DNA of 64,000 nt from Pseudomonadota bacterium (GTDB lineage: Bacteria > Pseudomonadota > Gammaproteobacteria > Burkholderiales > Burkholderiaceae_C). The stretch covers positions 1 to 64,000 of the forward strand of contig JAJZEB010000005.1 in assembly GCA_021805805.1 (NCBI GenBank), written 5' to 3'. The notes beneath the pieces are model-generated. The model was given only the letters and a program-made list of their open reading frames with translations. It did not search any database and was not told the origin of the DNA. Of this stretch, positions 56,639-64,000 are shown piece after piece; within the stretch, counting starts at the first letter, position 1; each line of letters begins with the position of its first letter. The position numbers were made by a program, and so were the translations under genes.

Positions 56639-57406
56639 ATGAACCCACCGCTACGACGTCCCCGCGACCGGCGCCTCGCGCGCTCCGCAGCTCCGGCCGG
56701 CGCCGCGCTGGCCGCGCTGTTGCTCGGTGGTTGCGCCAGCGCTCCGGCAACACCGAGCGCCAGCGATCCGCTGGGCGGGTACAACCGCGCCATGTTCGCG
56801 ATCAACGAAAAGGTCGACCAGGCCGTCGTGCGCCCGGTGGCAGTGGAGTACCGCAAGATCACTCCGTCCCCGGTGCGACGCGGCGTCGGCAACTTCTTCG
56901 GCAACATGACCGACGCGTGGTCGGCTGCCAACGACCTGATGCAGCTGCATTTCGGCCAGGCCGCGCCCGACATCCTGCGCGTCGAGGTCAACACCGTGTT
57001 CGGCGTGTTCGGGCTGATCGACATCGCCAGCGAAATGGGCCTGTACCGCCACCCGAACGACTTCGGCCTCACGCTGGCGCGCTACGGCATCGGCTCGGGC
57101 CCCTACCTGGTGCTTCCGGTGCTGGGTCCCAGCACCCTGCGCGACGGCGGCGGCACCGTCGTCGACGACTACCTGTATTCGCCGACCGCGTACGCCAGCC
57201 GCAACGTGGCCGAGCGCAACAGCGCGGTGGCGCTCGAGTTGATCAACCACCGCGCCGATCTGCTGCCGACCACCGACATGCTGGCCAACATCGCGCTCGA
57301 TCCCTACGTGTTCACCCGCGACGCGTACCTGCAACGCCGTGCCGCGCAGGTGCGCGCGGTGCGTGCCGAGGGCCTGCTGACGCCGGCCGAAGAAGGTACC
57401 CCGTAA
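56639..57406 (+). CDS. mlaA: outer-membrane lipoprotein MlaA (VacJ)
   Basis: 255 aa with a lipobox in ALLLGGC-ASAP. The core NRAMFAINEKVDQAVVRPVAVEYRKITPSPVRRGVGNFFGNM, VFGVFGLIDIASEMGL and LTLARYGIGSGPYLVLPVLGPSTLRD is typical of MlaA, which extracts mislocalised phospholipids from the outer leaflet with a porin. In E. coli mlaA is unlinked, while here it lies between mlaD and mlaC. The 12-bp repeats sit directly upstream. Confidence 0.95.
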   Translation: MNPPLRRPRDRRLARSAAPAGAALAALLLGGCASAPATPSASDPLGGYNRAMFAINEKVDQAVVRPVAVEYRKITPSPVRRGVGNFFGNMTDAWSAANDLMQLHFGQAAPDILRVEVNTVFGVFGLIDIASEMGLYRHPNDFGLTLARYGIGSGPYLVLPVLGPSTLRDGGGTVVDDYLYSPTAYASRNVAERNSAVALELINHRADLLPTTDMLANIALDPYVFTRDAYLQRRAAQVRAVRAEGLLTPAEEGTP

Positions 57407-57429
57407 CGCATCCCATCCTGGAGTCCGTC

Positions 57430-58065
57430 ATGCTATTGAAATTCCTGCGTTCCCTGTTCGTCGTCGCGCTGCTGGCGCCGGCTGCCGGTGCCGCGCCGAC
57501 TCCCGCCGCGTCCGGCCCCGGCCCCGAGCAGGTCGTTCACGAGCTGACCGATTCGGTGATGAACGCGGTGCGCTCCGACCCGGCGCTGCGTTCCGGGAAC
57601 ACGGCCAAGATCGCGCAGATGGTCGAGACCAAGGTTCTGCCGTTCCTCGACTTCCGCCAGATGACCGCTTCGGCCGTCGGGCGCTTCTGGCGCCAGGCCA
57701 CGCCGCAGCAGCAACAGCAGCTGCAGGACCAGTTCAAGCTGCTGCTGATCCACACCTACTCGGGCGCGGTGTCGCGCATCCACGACCAGAAAATCCGCTT
57801 CCTGCCGCTGCGCGCCGACCCCGGTGCGACCAATGTCGTCGTGCGCACCCGGATCATCGACCAGGGCGACGTGATCCAGCTCGACTACCGGCTGCTGCGC
57901 ACCGACGGTGCGTGGAAGATCTCCGACGTCAACGTGATGGGAATCTGGCTGGTCGACAACTACCGCGGCGTGTTCGCGCAGGAAATCGGCAGCAAGGGAA
58001 TCGACGGTCTGATCAAGACCCTGGAGCAGCGCAACCAGGCGCTGGCTGCCGCCGACAAGCGCTGA
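57430..58065 (+). CDS. mlaC: periplasmic phospholipid carrier MlaC
   Basis: 211 aa with a signal peptide ending in APAAGA-AP. FLDFRQMTASAVGRFWRQATPQQQQQLQDQFKLLLIHTYSGAV and YRLLRTDGAWKISDVNVMGIWLVDNYRGVF are MlaC signatures. It ferries lipid between MlaA and MlaFEDB. The C-terminal GIDGLIKTLEQRNQAL is usual. mlaB follows 5 bp downstream. Confidence 0.95.
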   Translation: MLLKFLRSLFVVALLAPAAGAAPTPAASGPGPEQVVHELTDSVMNAVRSDPALRSGNTAKIAQMVETKVLPFLDFRQMTASAVGRFWRQATPQQQQQLQDQFKLLLIHTYSGAVSRIHDQKIRFLPLRADPGATNVVVRTRIIDQGDVIQLDYRLLRTDGAWKISDVNVMGIWLVDNYRGVFAQEIGSKGIDGLIKTLEQRNQALAAADKR

Positions 58066-58070
58066 ACGCC

Positions 58071-58367
58071 GTGGCGCAGTCCCCGCAACCCGATCCGACT
58101 CCGGCAGCGTTCGCGCTGCCGCGGCGGGTCACGCTGGCCGAGGCGACCGCAGTCTGCCGCGACGCGCTGGACGCGCTGCGCGCTGCGGCGCCGCAGGGCC
58201 CGTGGCGGGTCGACGCCGCTGCGCTGGAACAGTTCGACTCGTCGTGCCTTGCTCTGCTGCTCGAGCTGCGCCGCGGCTGCGGCGCGCTGCAGCTGCACGG
58301 TGTGCCGCCGCGGCTGCGGCAACTGGCGCGCGCCTACGGGGTCGAGGAGACGCTGTTCGATGGCTGA
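58071..58367 (+). CDS. mlaB: STAS-domain protein MlaB
   Basis: 98 aa from a GTG at 58071. Only the STAS fold is seen: WRVDAAALEQFDSSCLALLLELRRGCGALQLHGVPPRLRQLARAYGVEETLF, with the conserved Asp-Ser-Ser near the helix. MlaB binds MlaF and stabilises the complex; its place after mlaC is standard. The stop overlaps the next gene by 8 bp. Small STAS proteins are divergent, so the call rests on context as well as fold. Confidence 0.88.
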   Translation: MAQSPQPDPTPAAFALPRRVTLAEATAVCRDALDALRAAAPQGPWRVDAAALEQFDSSCLALLLELRRGCGALQLHGVPPRLRQLARAYGVEETLFDG

Positions 58368-59292
58368 TGCGGTTCGATTCGACGCCGTGGTCAAGCGCTA
58401 CGGCGCGCGCGCGGTCGTCGACGGAGTCGATTTCGGCATCGCCGAAGGCGAGTTCTTCGCCCTGCTCGGCGCCAACGGCGCCGGCAAGACCACGCTGATC
58501 AGCATGCTCGCCGGGCTGGCGCGGCCCAGCGCCGGCAGCGTGCGCGTGCTCGGCCGCGACGTCGCCGCCGAGCCCATGCGCACGCGCCGGCTGCTCGGCG
58601 TGGTGCCGCAGGAGCTGGTGTTCGACCCGTTCTTCACCGTGCGCGAGACCCTGCGCCTGCAGTCGGGCTACTTCGGCATCCGCGACAACGAGTCCTGGAT
58701 CGACGAGCTGCTGCACCACCTCGGGCTGAGCGCGCAGGCGCAGCAGAACATGCGCGCGCTGTCGGGCGGCATGAAGCGCCGCGTCATGGTCGCTCAGGCG
58801 CTGGTGCACAAGCCGCCGGTGATCGTGCTCGACGAGCCGACCGCAGGCGTCGACGTCGAGTTGCGGCAGAGCCTGTGGCAGTTCATCACCGGACTGAACC
58901 GTCAGGGCCACACCGTGCTGCTGACGACGCATTACCTGGAGGAGGCCGAGGCGCTGTGCAGCCGAATCGGCATGCTCAAGCTCGGCCGCCTGGTCGCGCT
59001 CGACTCCACGCAGTCGCTGCTGGCGCGCTTCGCCTCGACGCAGATGCTGTTCCGCGTCGTCCGCGGCACGCCGCCGGCGCAGCTGGCGTGCAAGGCCTGC
59101 GGCGCGCGGCTGGCGTGCAGCGTGCGCGACGCGGCCGAAGTGCAGAGCGTGCTCGGCGCGCTGCGCGAGGCCGGTTGCGAGATCGACGAGCTCGAAGTGC
59201 GCCGTGCCGACCTGGAGGACGCCTTCCTGCAGATCGCCGGCCGCGGCGCGCCGCAGGCCTCGCCTGCGTTGGCCGCGGAGCGCGCGGCGTAG
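58360..59292 (+). CDS. ABC exporter ATP-binding protein, YadG/NodI-like
   Basis: 310 aa. The ATPase core has GANGAGKTTLISMLAGL (Walker A), LSGGMKRRVMVAQAL (signature) and VIVLDEPTAGVD (Walker B) with His in LTTHYLEEAE. The C-terminal third contains a CxxC pair (LACKACGARLAC, four Cys in total nearby), unusual for the YadG family and possibly a zinc site. It works with the ABC-2 permease 17 bp downstream. The transported substrate is unknown; location after the mla genes is widely conserved in betaproteobacteria. Confidence 0.9.
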   Translation: MADAVRFDAVVKRYGARAVVDGVDFGIAEGEFFALLGANGAGKTTLISMLAGLARPSAGSVRVLGRDVAAEPMRTRRLLGVVPQELVFDPFFTVRETLRLQSGYFGIRDNESWIDELLHHLGLSAQAQQNMRALSGGMKRRVMVAQALVHKPPVIVLDEPTAGVDVELRQSLWQFITGLNRQGHTVLLTTHYLEEAEALCSRIGMLKLGRLVALDSTQSLLARFASTQMLFRVVRGTPPAQLACKACGARLACSVRDAAEVQSVLGALREAGCEIDELEVRRADLEDAFLQIAGRGAPQASPALAAERAA

Positions 59293-59308
59293 CAAGGAGC
59301 GTGGTCTG

Positions 59309-60067
59309 GTGAGCCGGGGAACCTGGGCGCTGTTGCGCAAGGAATTGCTGCGTTTCTGGAAGGTCGGCCTGCAGACGCTGGCCGCGCCGGTGATCAGCAG
59401 CCTGCTGTATCTGCTGATCTTCTCGCACGCCATGTCCGGTCACATCCGCGTGTTCGGCCGCGTGCCGTACACCAGTTTCCTGATTCCGGGGCTGGCGATG
59501 ATGAGCGTGCTGCAGAACGCTTTCGCCAACACCTCGTCGTCGCTGATCCAGTCGAAGATCACCGGCAACCTGGTGTTCGTGCTGCTGGCGCCGCTGCGCG
59601 CCGGCGAGCTGTACCTCGGCTACGTCGGCGCCGCGGTCGCGCGCGGCCTGTGCGTCGGCACCGGCCTGCTGCTGGTGGCTTGCTGGTTCGTGCCGCTGCA
59701 GTGGATCCACCCGCTGTGGATCGTGGTCTTCGCCGTGCTCGGCGCGTCGATGCTCGGCGCGCTCGGCGTGATCGCCGGCATCTGGGCCGAGAAGTTCGAC
59801 CAGATGGCCGCGTTCCAGAATTTCCTGATCACCCCGGCGACCTTCCTGTCCGGCGTGTTCTACTCGGTGCACAGCCTGCCGCCGTTCTGGATGGCGCTGT
59901 CGCATCTCAATCCCTTTTTCTACCTGGTCGACGGTTTCCGCTATGGCTTCTTCGGTGCCTCCGACGTGGCGCCGTGGACCTCGCTGCTCGCGGCTTTGCT
60001 CGGCAACGCCGTCTGCGGCGGGATCGCGTTGACCTGGTTGCATCGCGGCACCAAGCTGCGCACCTGA
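59309..60067 (+). CDS. ABC-2 type permease, YadH-like
   Basis: 252 aa, six helices. Family segments are APVISSLLYLLIFSHAMSGH, PYTSFLIPGLAMMSVLQNAFANTSSSLIQSKITGNLVFVLLAPL and NFLITPATFLSGVFYSVHSLPPFW. The GTG start at 59309 has AAGGAG 9 nt before it. It forms an exporter with the upstream ATPase. The substrate is unknown. Confidence 0.92.
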   Translation: MSRGTWALLRKELLRFWKVGLQTLAAPVISSLLYLLIFSHAMSGHIRVFGRVPYTSFLIPGLAMMSVLQNAFANTSSSLIQSKITGNLVFVLLAPLRAGELYLGYVGAAVARGLCVGTGLLLVACWFVPLQWIHPLWIVVFAVLGASMLGALGVIAGIWAEKFDQMAAFQNFLITPATFLSGVFYSVHSLPPFWMALSHLNPFFYLVDGFRYGFFGASDVAPWTSLLAALLGNAVCGGIALTWLHRGTKLRT

Positions 60068-60074
60068 GGCGTCC

Positions 60075-60323
60075 ATGACCACGACCGCTCCGACTCCCGA
60101 TAAACTGCGCGCGCTGATCGCCGCCGGCCTCGACTGCACCCGCCTCGAGGTCGACGGCGACGGCCGCCACTATTTCGCCACCATCGTCAGCCCGGCGTTC
60201 GCCGGACTCGGCCGGCTGGCGCGGCACCGGCTGGTCTACGGCGTGCTCGGCGAGCGCATGCGCGAGCAGGTGCACGCGCTGTCGATGCGCACCTTCGCCC
60301 CCGGCGAGCCGATCCCCGACTGA
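60075..60323 (+). CDS. ibaG: BolA-family protein IbaG
   Basis: 82 aa. [52 protein letters not shown] contains the BolA fold with the conserved His in RHRLVY, which binds an Fe-S cluster with a monothiol glutaredoxin. Position directly before murA matches ibaG (yrbA) of E. coli. It is 7 bp after the ABC permease. Confidence 0.93.
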   Translation: MTTTAPTPDKLRALIAAGLDCTRLEVDGDGRHYFATIVSPAFAGLGRLARHRLVYGVLGERMREQVHALSMRTFAPGEPIPD

Positions 60324-60324
60324 C

Positions 60325-60358
60325 CCGGCGCGCCGCGCGCGGCCGCGCGCCGCGCCGG
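60325..60358. terminator. GC-rich hairpin between ibaG and murA
   Basis: CCGGCGCG (60325-60332) and CGCGCCGG (60351-60358) flank an inner GC-only core. It begins 2 bp after the ibaG stop. A TACAAT -10-like box (60377-60382) for murA follows. No T-run. Confidence 0.45.
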
Positions 60359-60433
60359 CGCGGCATCCCCGCCACCTACAATGCCGCTTTCAGCCCGCGC
60401 GCGGCGCGCTGCGGGCACGGCTTCCCATTCGTC

Positions 60434-61705
60434 ATGGACAGACTCCGGATTCACGGCCAGCAGCCGCTGCGCGGCGAAGTGCGCGCCAGCGGCGCGAAGA
60501 ACGCGGCGCTGCCGCTGATGGCGGCCAGCCTGCTGAGCGCGCAGCCGCTCGAGCTCGACAACGCGCCGCAGCTCGTCGACGTGCGCACCCTGGCCGAGCT
60601 GCTGCGCGGCATGGGCGTGCAGGTTCAGCGCGACGGCCACCGCGTGCGCCTGCAGGCCGACGCGGTGCACGACTGCACCGCGCCGTACGAGCGCGTGAAG
60701 ACCATGCGCGCCAGCGTGCTGGTGCTCGGCCCGCTGCTGGCGCGCTTCGGCCACGCCCGCGTCAGCCTGCCCGGCGGCTGCGCCATCGGCGCGCGCCCGG
60801 TCGACCAGCACATCAAGGGCCTGCGGCTGCTCGGCGCGCAGGTCGAGGTCGAGCACGGCGACATCGTCGCCAGCGTTCCCGACGGCCGCTTGCACGGCGC
60901 GCGCATCACCACCGACATGGTCACCGTCACCGGCACCGAGAACCTGATGATGGCTGCCGCGCTGGCGCACGGCGTCACGGTGCTGGAGAACGCCGCGCAG
61001 GAGCCCGAGGTCGCCGACCTCGCCGCGCTGCTGGTCAGGATGGGCGCGCGCATCGAAGGCGCCGGAACGTCGCGCATCCGAATCGAAGGCGTCTCCACGC
61101 TGGGCGGCGCGGTGCACCGCATCGTTCCCGACCGCATCGAGGCCGGAACCTTCCTGTGCGCCGCGCTGGCCACCGCAGGCGACGTCGTCGTGCGCGACTG
61201 CGTGCCGTGCCATCTCGACGCCCTGCTCGACAAGCTGGCCGAGGCCGGCGCCGACGTCACGCGCGGCGACGACTGGGTCCGCGTGCGCGCCGACGCGCTG
61301 CCCGGAGGGCGGCCGCGCGCGACCTCGGTGCGCACCGGCGAATACCCCGGTTTCGCCACCGACATGCAGGCCCAGTTCATGGCCGTGAACTGCGTCGCGC
61401 AAGGCGCCGCGCACCTGACCGAGACCATTTTCGAGAACCGCTTCATGCACGTGCAGGAGCTGGTGCGGCTGGGCGCGAACATCGCCATCGAAGGCAACAC
61501 CTGCGTCGTGCAGGGCGTGCCGCGGCTGTCGGGCGCCACCGTGATGGCCACCGACCTGCGTGCCTCGGCCGGGCTGATCATCGCCGGCCTGGCCGCCGAG
61601 GGCACCACCGTGGTCGAGCGCATCTACCATCTCGACCGCGGCTACGAAGCCATCGAACACAAGCTCGCCGCGCTCGGTGCGCGGATCGAGCGCCTGCGCG
61701 ACTGA
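60434..61705 (+). CDS. murA: UDP-N-acetylglucosamine 1-carboxyvinyltransferase
   Basis: First committed step of peptidoglycan synthesis, the fosfomycin target. The 423-aa protein has [27 protein letters not shown], the active-site loop [16 protein letters not shown] with Cys116 (E. coli Cys115), and [16 protein letters not shown] written here as [16 protein letters not shown]. The presence of Cys rather than Asp predicts fosfomycin sensitivity. Between ibaG and hisG, as in E. coli-like and Burkholderiales orders. Confidence 0.98.
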   Translation: MDRLRIHGQQPLRGEVRASGAKNAALPLMAASLLSAQPLELDNAPQLVDVRTLAELLRGMGVQVQRDGHRVRLQADAVHDCTAPYERVKTMRASVLVLGPLLARFGHARVSLPGGCAIGARPVDQHIKGLRLLGAQVEVEHGDIVASVPDGRLHGARITTDMVTVTGTENLMMAAALAHGVTVLENAAQEPEVADLAALLVRMGARIEGAGTSRIRIEGVSTLGGAVHRIVPDRIEAGTFLCAALATAGDVVVRDCVPCHLDALLDKLAEAGADVTRGDDWVRVRADALPGGRPRATSVRTGEYPGFATDMQAQFMAVNCVAQGAAHLTETIFENRFMHVQELVRLGANIAIEGNTCVVQGVPRLSGATVMATDLRASAGLIIAGLAAEGTTVVERIYHLDRGYEAIEHKLAALGARIERLRD

Positions 61706-61731
61706 CGCGCTCCGCCAAGCCTGCCCAGACC

Positions 61732-62400
61732 ATGCTCACACTCGCGCTGTCCAAGGGTCGCATCTTCGACGACACCCTGCCGCTGCTGGCGCGCGCCGGC
61801 ATCACCGTGGCCGAGGATCCCGAGTCGACGCGCAAGCTGATCCTGCGCACCAACCGCGACGACCTGCGCGTGGTGCTGGTGCGCGCCAGCGACGTGCCGA
61901 CCTACGTGCGCTACGGCGGCGCCGACTTCGGCGTCGCCGGCCTCGACGTGCTGCTCGAAGCCGACGCCACCCTCGGCGGCGACGGCCTGTACCGGCCGCT
62001 GGACCTGCGCATCGCGCGCTGCCGGCTGTCGGTCGCCACGCGCGGCGACTTCGACTACGCGCAGCGCGTGCGCCAGGGCGCGCGGCTGCGGGTGGCGACC
62101 AAGTACGTGCACCTGGCGCGCGAGCACTTCGCCGCCAAGGGCGTGCACGTCGACCTCGTCAAGCTGTACGGCTCGATGGAGCTGGCGCCGCTGATCGGAA
62201 TGGCCGACGCCATCGTCGACCTGGTCTCCAGCGGCGGCACGCTGAAGGCCAACGGCCTCGTCGAGGTCGAGCGCATCATGGACATTTCGTCGCGGCTGAT
62301 CGTCAACCAGGCCAGCTACAAGACGCGCAGCACCCAGCTGCGGCCGCTGGTCGACGCCCTGCGCGCCGCGGTCGACGCCACCCGGGAGGACGCGGCATGA
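61732..62400 (+). CDS. hisG: ATP phosphoribosyltransferase, short form
   Basis: First step of histidine synthesis. At 222 aa it lacks the C-terminal regulatory domain, so it needs HisZ, which is not in this window. Motifs are [33 protein letters not shown] and [31 protein letters not shown]. It overlaps hisD by 4 bp. Confidence 0.97.
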   Translation: MLTLALSKGRIFDDTLPLLARAGITVAEDPESTRKLILRTNRDDLRVVLVRASDVPTYVRYGGADFGVAGLDVLLEADATLGGDGLYRPLDLRIARCRLSVATRGDFDYAQRVRQGARLRVATKYVHLAREHFAAKGVHVDLVKLYGSMELAPLIGMADAIVDLVSSGGTLKANGLVEVERIMDISSRLIVNQASYKTRSTQLRPLVDALRAAVDATREDAA

Positions 62401-63716
62401 ACACCGAACTGCAACTGCGCCGGCTCGACACCGCCGCCGCCGACTTCGACGCCACCTTCGACGCGCTGTTCGAGCGCATGGCCGACGAGAACGCCGACAT
62501 CGACGTGCGCGCCGGTGCCATCGTCGACGACGTGCGACGCCGCGGCGACTCCGCGGTGCTCGACTACACGCGGCGCTTCGACCGCGTCGACGCCGACAGC
62601 GTCGCCGCGCTGGAAATCGACCAGGACGCGCTGCAGCGCGCGCTGCACGCCATCCCGCAGCAGCAGCGCGACGCGCTGGTCGAAGCCGCCGCGCGGGTGC
62701 GCGACTACCACCAGCGGCAGATGGACCAGGTCGGTCGCAGCTGGGAGTACGTCGACGCCGACGGCACCCGGCTGGGGCAGAAGGTCACCGCGCTCGACCG
62801 CGTCGGCATCTACGTTCCCGGCGGCAAGGCAGCGTACCCGTCGTCGGTGCTGATGAACGCGATTCCGGCGCACGTCGCCGGCGTGCCCGAAATCGTCATG
62901 GTCGTTCCCACGCCGGGCGGCGAGCGCAACCCGCTGGTGCTGGCCGCCGCGGCGGTCGCCGGAGTCAGCCGCGCCTTCGCCATCGGCGGCGCGCAGGCCG
63001 TCGGCGCGCTGGCCTGGGGCACCGCCACGGTGCCGCGGGTGGACAAGATCACCGGCCCCGGCAACGCCTACGTCGCCGCGGCCAAGCGCCGGGTATTCGG
63101 CGTGTGCGGAATCGACATGATCGCCGGCCCGTCCGAGATCCTGGTCATCGCCGACGGCAGCACGCCTCCGGACTGGGTGGCGATGGACCTGTTCAGCCAG
63201 GCCGAGCACGACGAGCTGGCGCAAAGCATCCTGCTGTGTCCCGACGCCGCATACCTCGACGCCGTCGCGCAGTCGATCGCCCGGCTGCTGCCCGAGATGG
63301 CGCGGCGCCCGATCATCGAGGCCTCGCTGCAGGGCCGCGGCGCGCTGATCCGCGTGCGCGACCTCGACGAAGCGTGCGCGCTTGCCGACCGCATCGCTCC
63401 CGAACATCTGGAGCTGGCCTGCTCGCAGCCGCAGCCGCTGGCGCAGCGGCTGCGCCATGCCGGCGCCATCTTCATCGGTGCCTACACCTCCGAGTCGCTC
63501 GGCGACTACTGTGCCGGTCCGAACCACGTGCTGCCGACCTCGGGCACCGCGCGCTTCTCGTCTCCGCTGGGTGTCTACGACTTCATCAAGCGCAGCAGCC
63601 TGATCGAAGTCAGCGCCCGCGGCGCGCAGTCGCTCGGCCGTATCGCCTCGGTGCTCGCGCACGGCGAGAGCCTGCAGGCCCACGCCCGCGCGGCCGAACT
63701 GCGCCTGCAGCCGTGA
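62397..63716 (+). CDS. hisD: histidinol dehydrogenase
   Basis: Last two oxidations to histidine, zinc-dependent. The 439-aa protein has [68 protein letters not shown] with the zinc-binding His, and [22 protein letters not shown] overlap with hisG, and a 4-bp overlap with hisC. Confidence 0.98.
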   Translation: MNTELQLRRLDTAAADFDATFDALFERMADENADIDVRAGAIVDDVRRRGDSAVLDYTRRFDRVDADSVAALEIDQDALQRALHAIPQQQRDALVEAAARVRDYHQRQMDQVGRSWEYVDADGTRLGQKVTALDRVGIYVPGGKAAYPSSVLMNAIPAHVAGVPEIVMVVPTPGGERNPLVLAAAAVAGVSRAFAIGGAQAVGALAWGTATVPRVDKITGPGNAYVAAAKRRVFGVCGIDMIAGPSEILVIADGSTPPDWVAMDLFSQAEHDELAQSILLCPDAAYLDAVAQSIARLLPEMARRPIIEASLQGRGALIRVRDLDEACALADRIAPEHLELACSQPQPLAQRLRHAGAIFIGAYTSESLGDYCAGPNHVLPTSGTARFSSPLGVYDFIKRSSLIEVSARGAQSLGRIASVLAHGESLQAHARAAELRLQP

Positions 63717-64000
63717 GCAAATTCTGGAGCGAGGTCGTCCACGGCCTCACGCCGTACGTCCCCGGCGAGCAGCCGAAGATCGACGGCCTGATCAAGCTCA
63801 ACACCAACGAGTGCCCGTACCCGCCGAGCCAGTCCGTGCTCGACGCCATCGCCGCCGCCGGCGGCGACGCGCTGCGCCTGTACCCGGACCCCGACGCGCG
63901 CGTGCTGCGCGAGGCCATCGCCGCGCATCACGGAGTCGACTCCGCGCAGGTGTTCGTCGGCAACGGTTCCGACGAAGTCCTCGCCCACGTATTCATGGCG
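63713..64000 (+). CDS. hisC: histidinol-phosphate aminotransferase (cut by window edge)
   Basis: PLP enzyme that converts imidazole acetol phosphate to histidinol phosphate. The first 96 codons are visible from a GTG at 63713 overlapping the hisD stop. [29 protein letters not shown] and [15 protein letters not shown] are typical of HisC; the PLP-lysine is beyond the window. Continues the his operon. Confidence 0.95.
   Translation, partial: MSKFWSEVVHGLTPYVPGEQPKIDGLIKLNTNECPYPPSQSVLDAIAAAGGDALRLYPDPDARVLREAIAAHHGVDSAQVFVGNGSDEVLAHVFMA

Overview
The window is about 64 kb of high-GC DNA (roughly 70% by eye). It looks like a chromosomal core region of a betaproteobacterium, order Burkholderiales. 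The evidence is the set of linkages: recA-recX-DUF2889-sucC-sucD-terC, aroG-purC-purE-purK-sua5, mlaFED-mlaA-mlaC-mlaB-ABC-ibaG-murA-hisG-hisD-hisC, a split pntAA-pntAB-pntB, the incomplete PTS (EIIA-Man, HPr, EI), short-form HisG, and an H-NS-like protein of the small Burkholderiales type. Family-level placement is not possible from sequence reading alone. No rRNA, tRNA, IS element, prophage or CRISPR was recognised.

Layout. 1-1.6 kb (minus): SPOR-type membrane protein (cut by the window edge), birA, SET-domain lysine methyltransferase. 1.7-8.3 kb: topB, then a TctD/TctE-like two-component pair, an array of 75-bp repeats and a PBP4-type dacB. 8.4-16.5 kb (plus): tsaB-rimI-udg, pyrF-moaC-degenerate HD-GYP, tldD, cytochrome b561, and aroG behind an aromatic-codon leader peptide and attenuator. 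16.6-21.2 kb: purC, purE-purK-sua5, with cnoX opposite. 21.3-23.5 kb: GDSL lipoprotein esterase and OmpW-like porin. 23.6-30.3 kb: recA (LexA box)-recX, DUF2889, sucCD, terC, PP2C phosphatase, FHA protein. 30.3-42.1 kb (minus): pyk, azlCD, PglL-like oligosaccharyltransferase, M48 peptidase, ptsI, an envelope-type two-component system with a Spy-like protein, ptsH, EIIA-Man, lipoprotein. 42.1-49.2 kb (plus): thioredoxin-fold protein, TolC-MFP-RND efflux operon with a strong promoter/operator, YgaP-type membrane protein, CsoR/CstR-like repressor. 49.3-50.9 kb (minus): nudJ-mnmA. 51-64 kb (plus): pntAA-pntAB-pntB, H-NS-like, the Mla lipid transport system, YadGH-like ABC exporter, ibaG, murA and the start of the his operon.

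How genes work together. TsaB and Sua5 serve tRNA t6A, and MnmA serves tRNA s2U. Mla proteins move phospholipids between outer and inner membrane. SucCD and Pnt link the TCA cycle to NADPH. HPr, EI and EIIA-Man form a regulatory phosphorelay rather than a sugar importer. Many genes are joined by 1-8 bp stop/start overlaps, and several carry TTG or GTG starts.

Most noteworthy: (1) a complete Phe/Tyr/Trp leader-peptide attenuator ahead of aroG; (2) a five-unit 75-bp repeat array whose first unit supplies the dacB stop codon; (3) ptsH and ptsI separated by a two-component system plus Spy-like gene; (4) an AT-rich dyad-symmetric promoter before the RND operon, which ends near a Cys-only CsoR-family repressor; (5) several -10 boxes placed 6-7 nt before start codons, suggesting leaderless mRNAs; (6) two mini-ORFs that end on the ATGA of topB and pntB.
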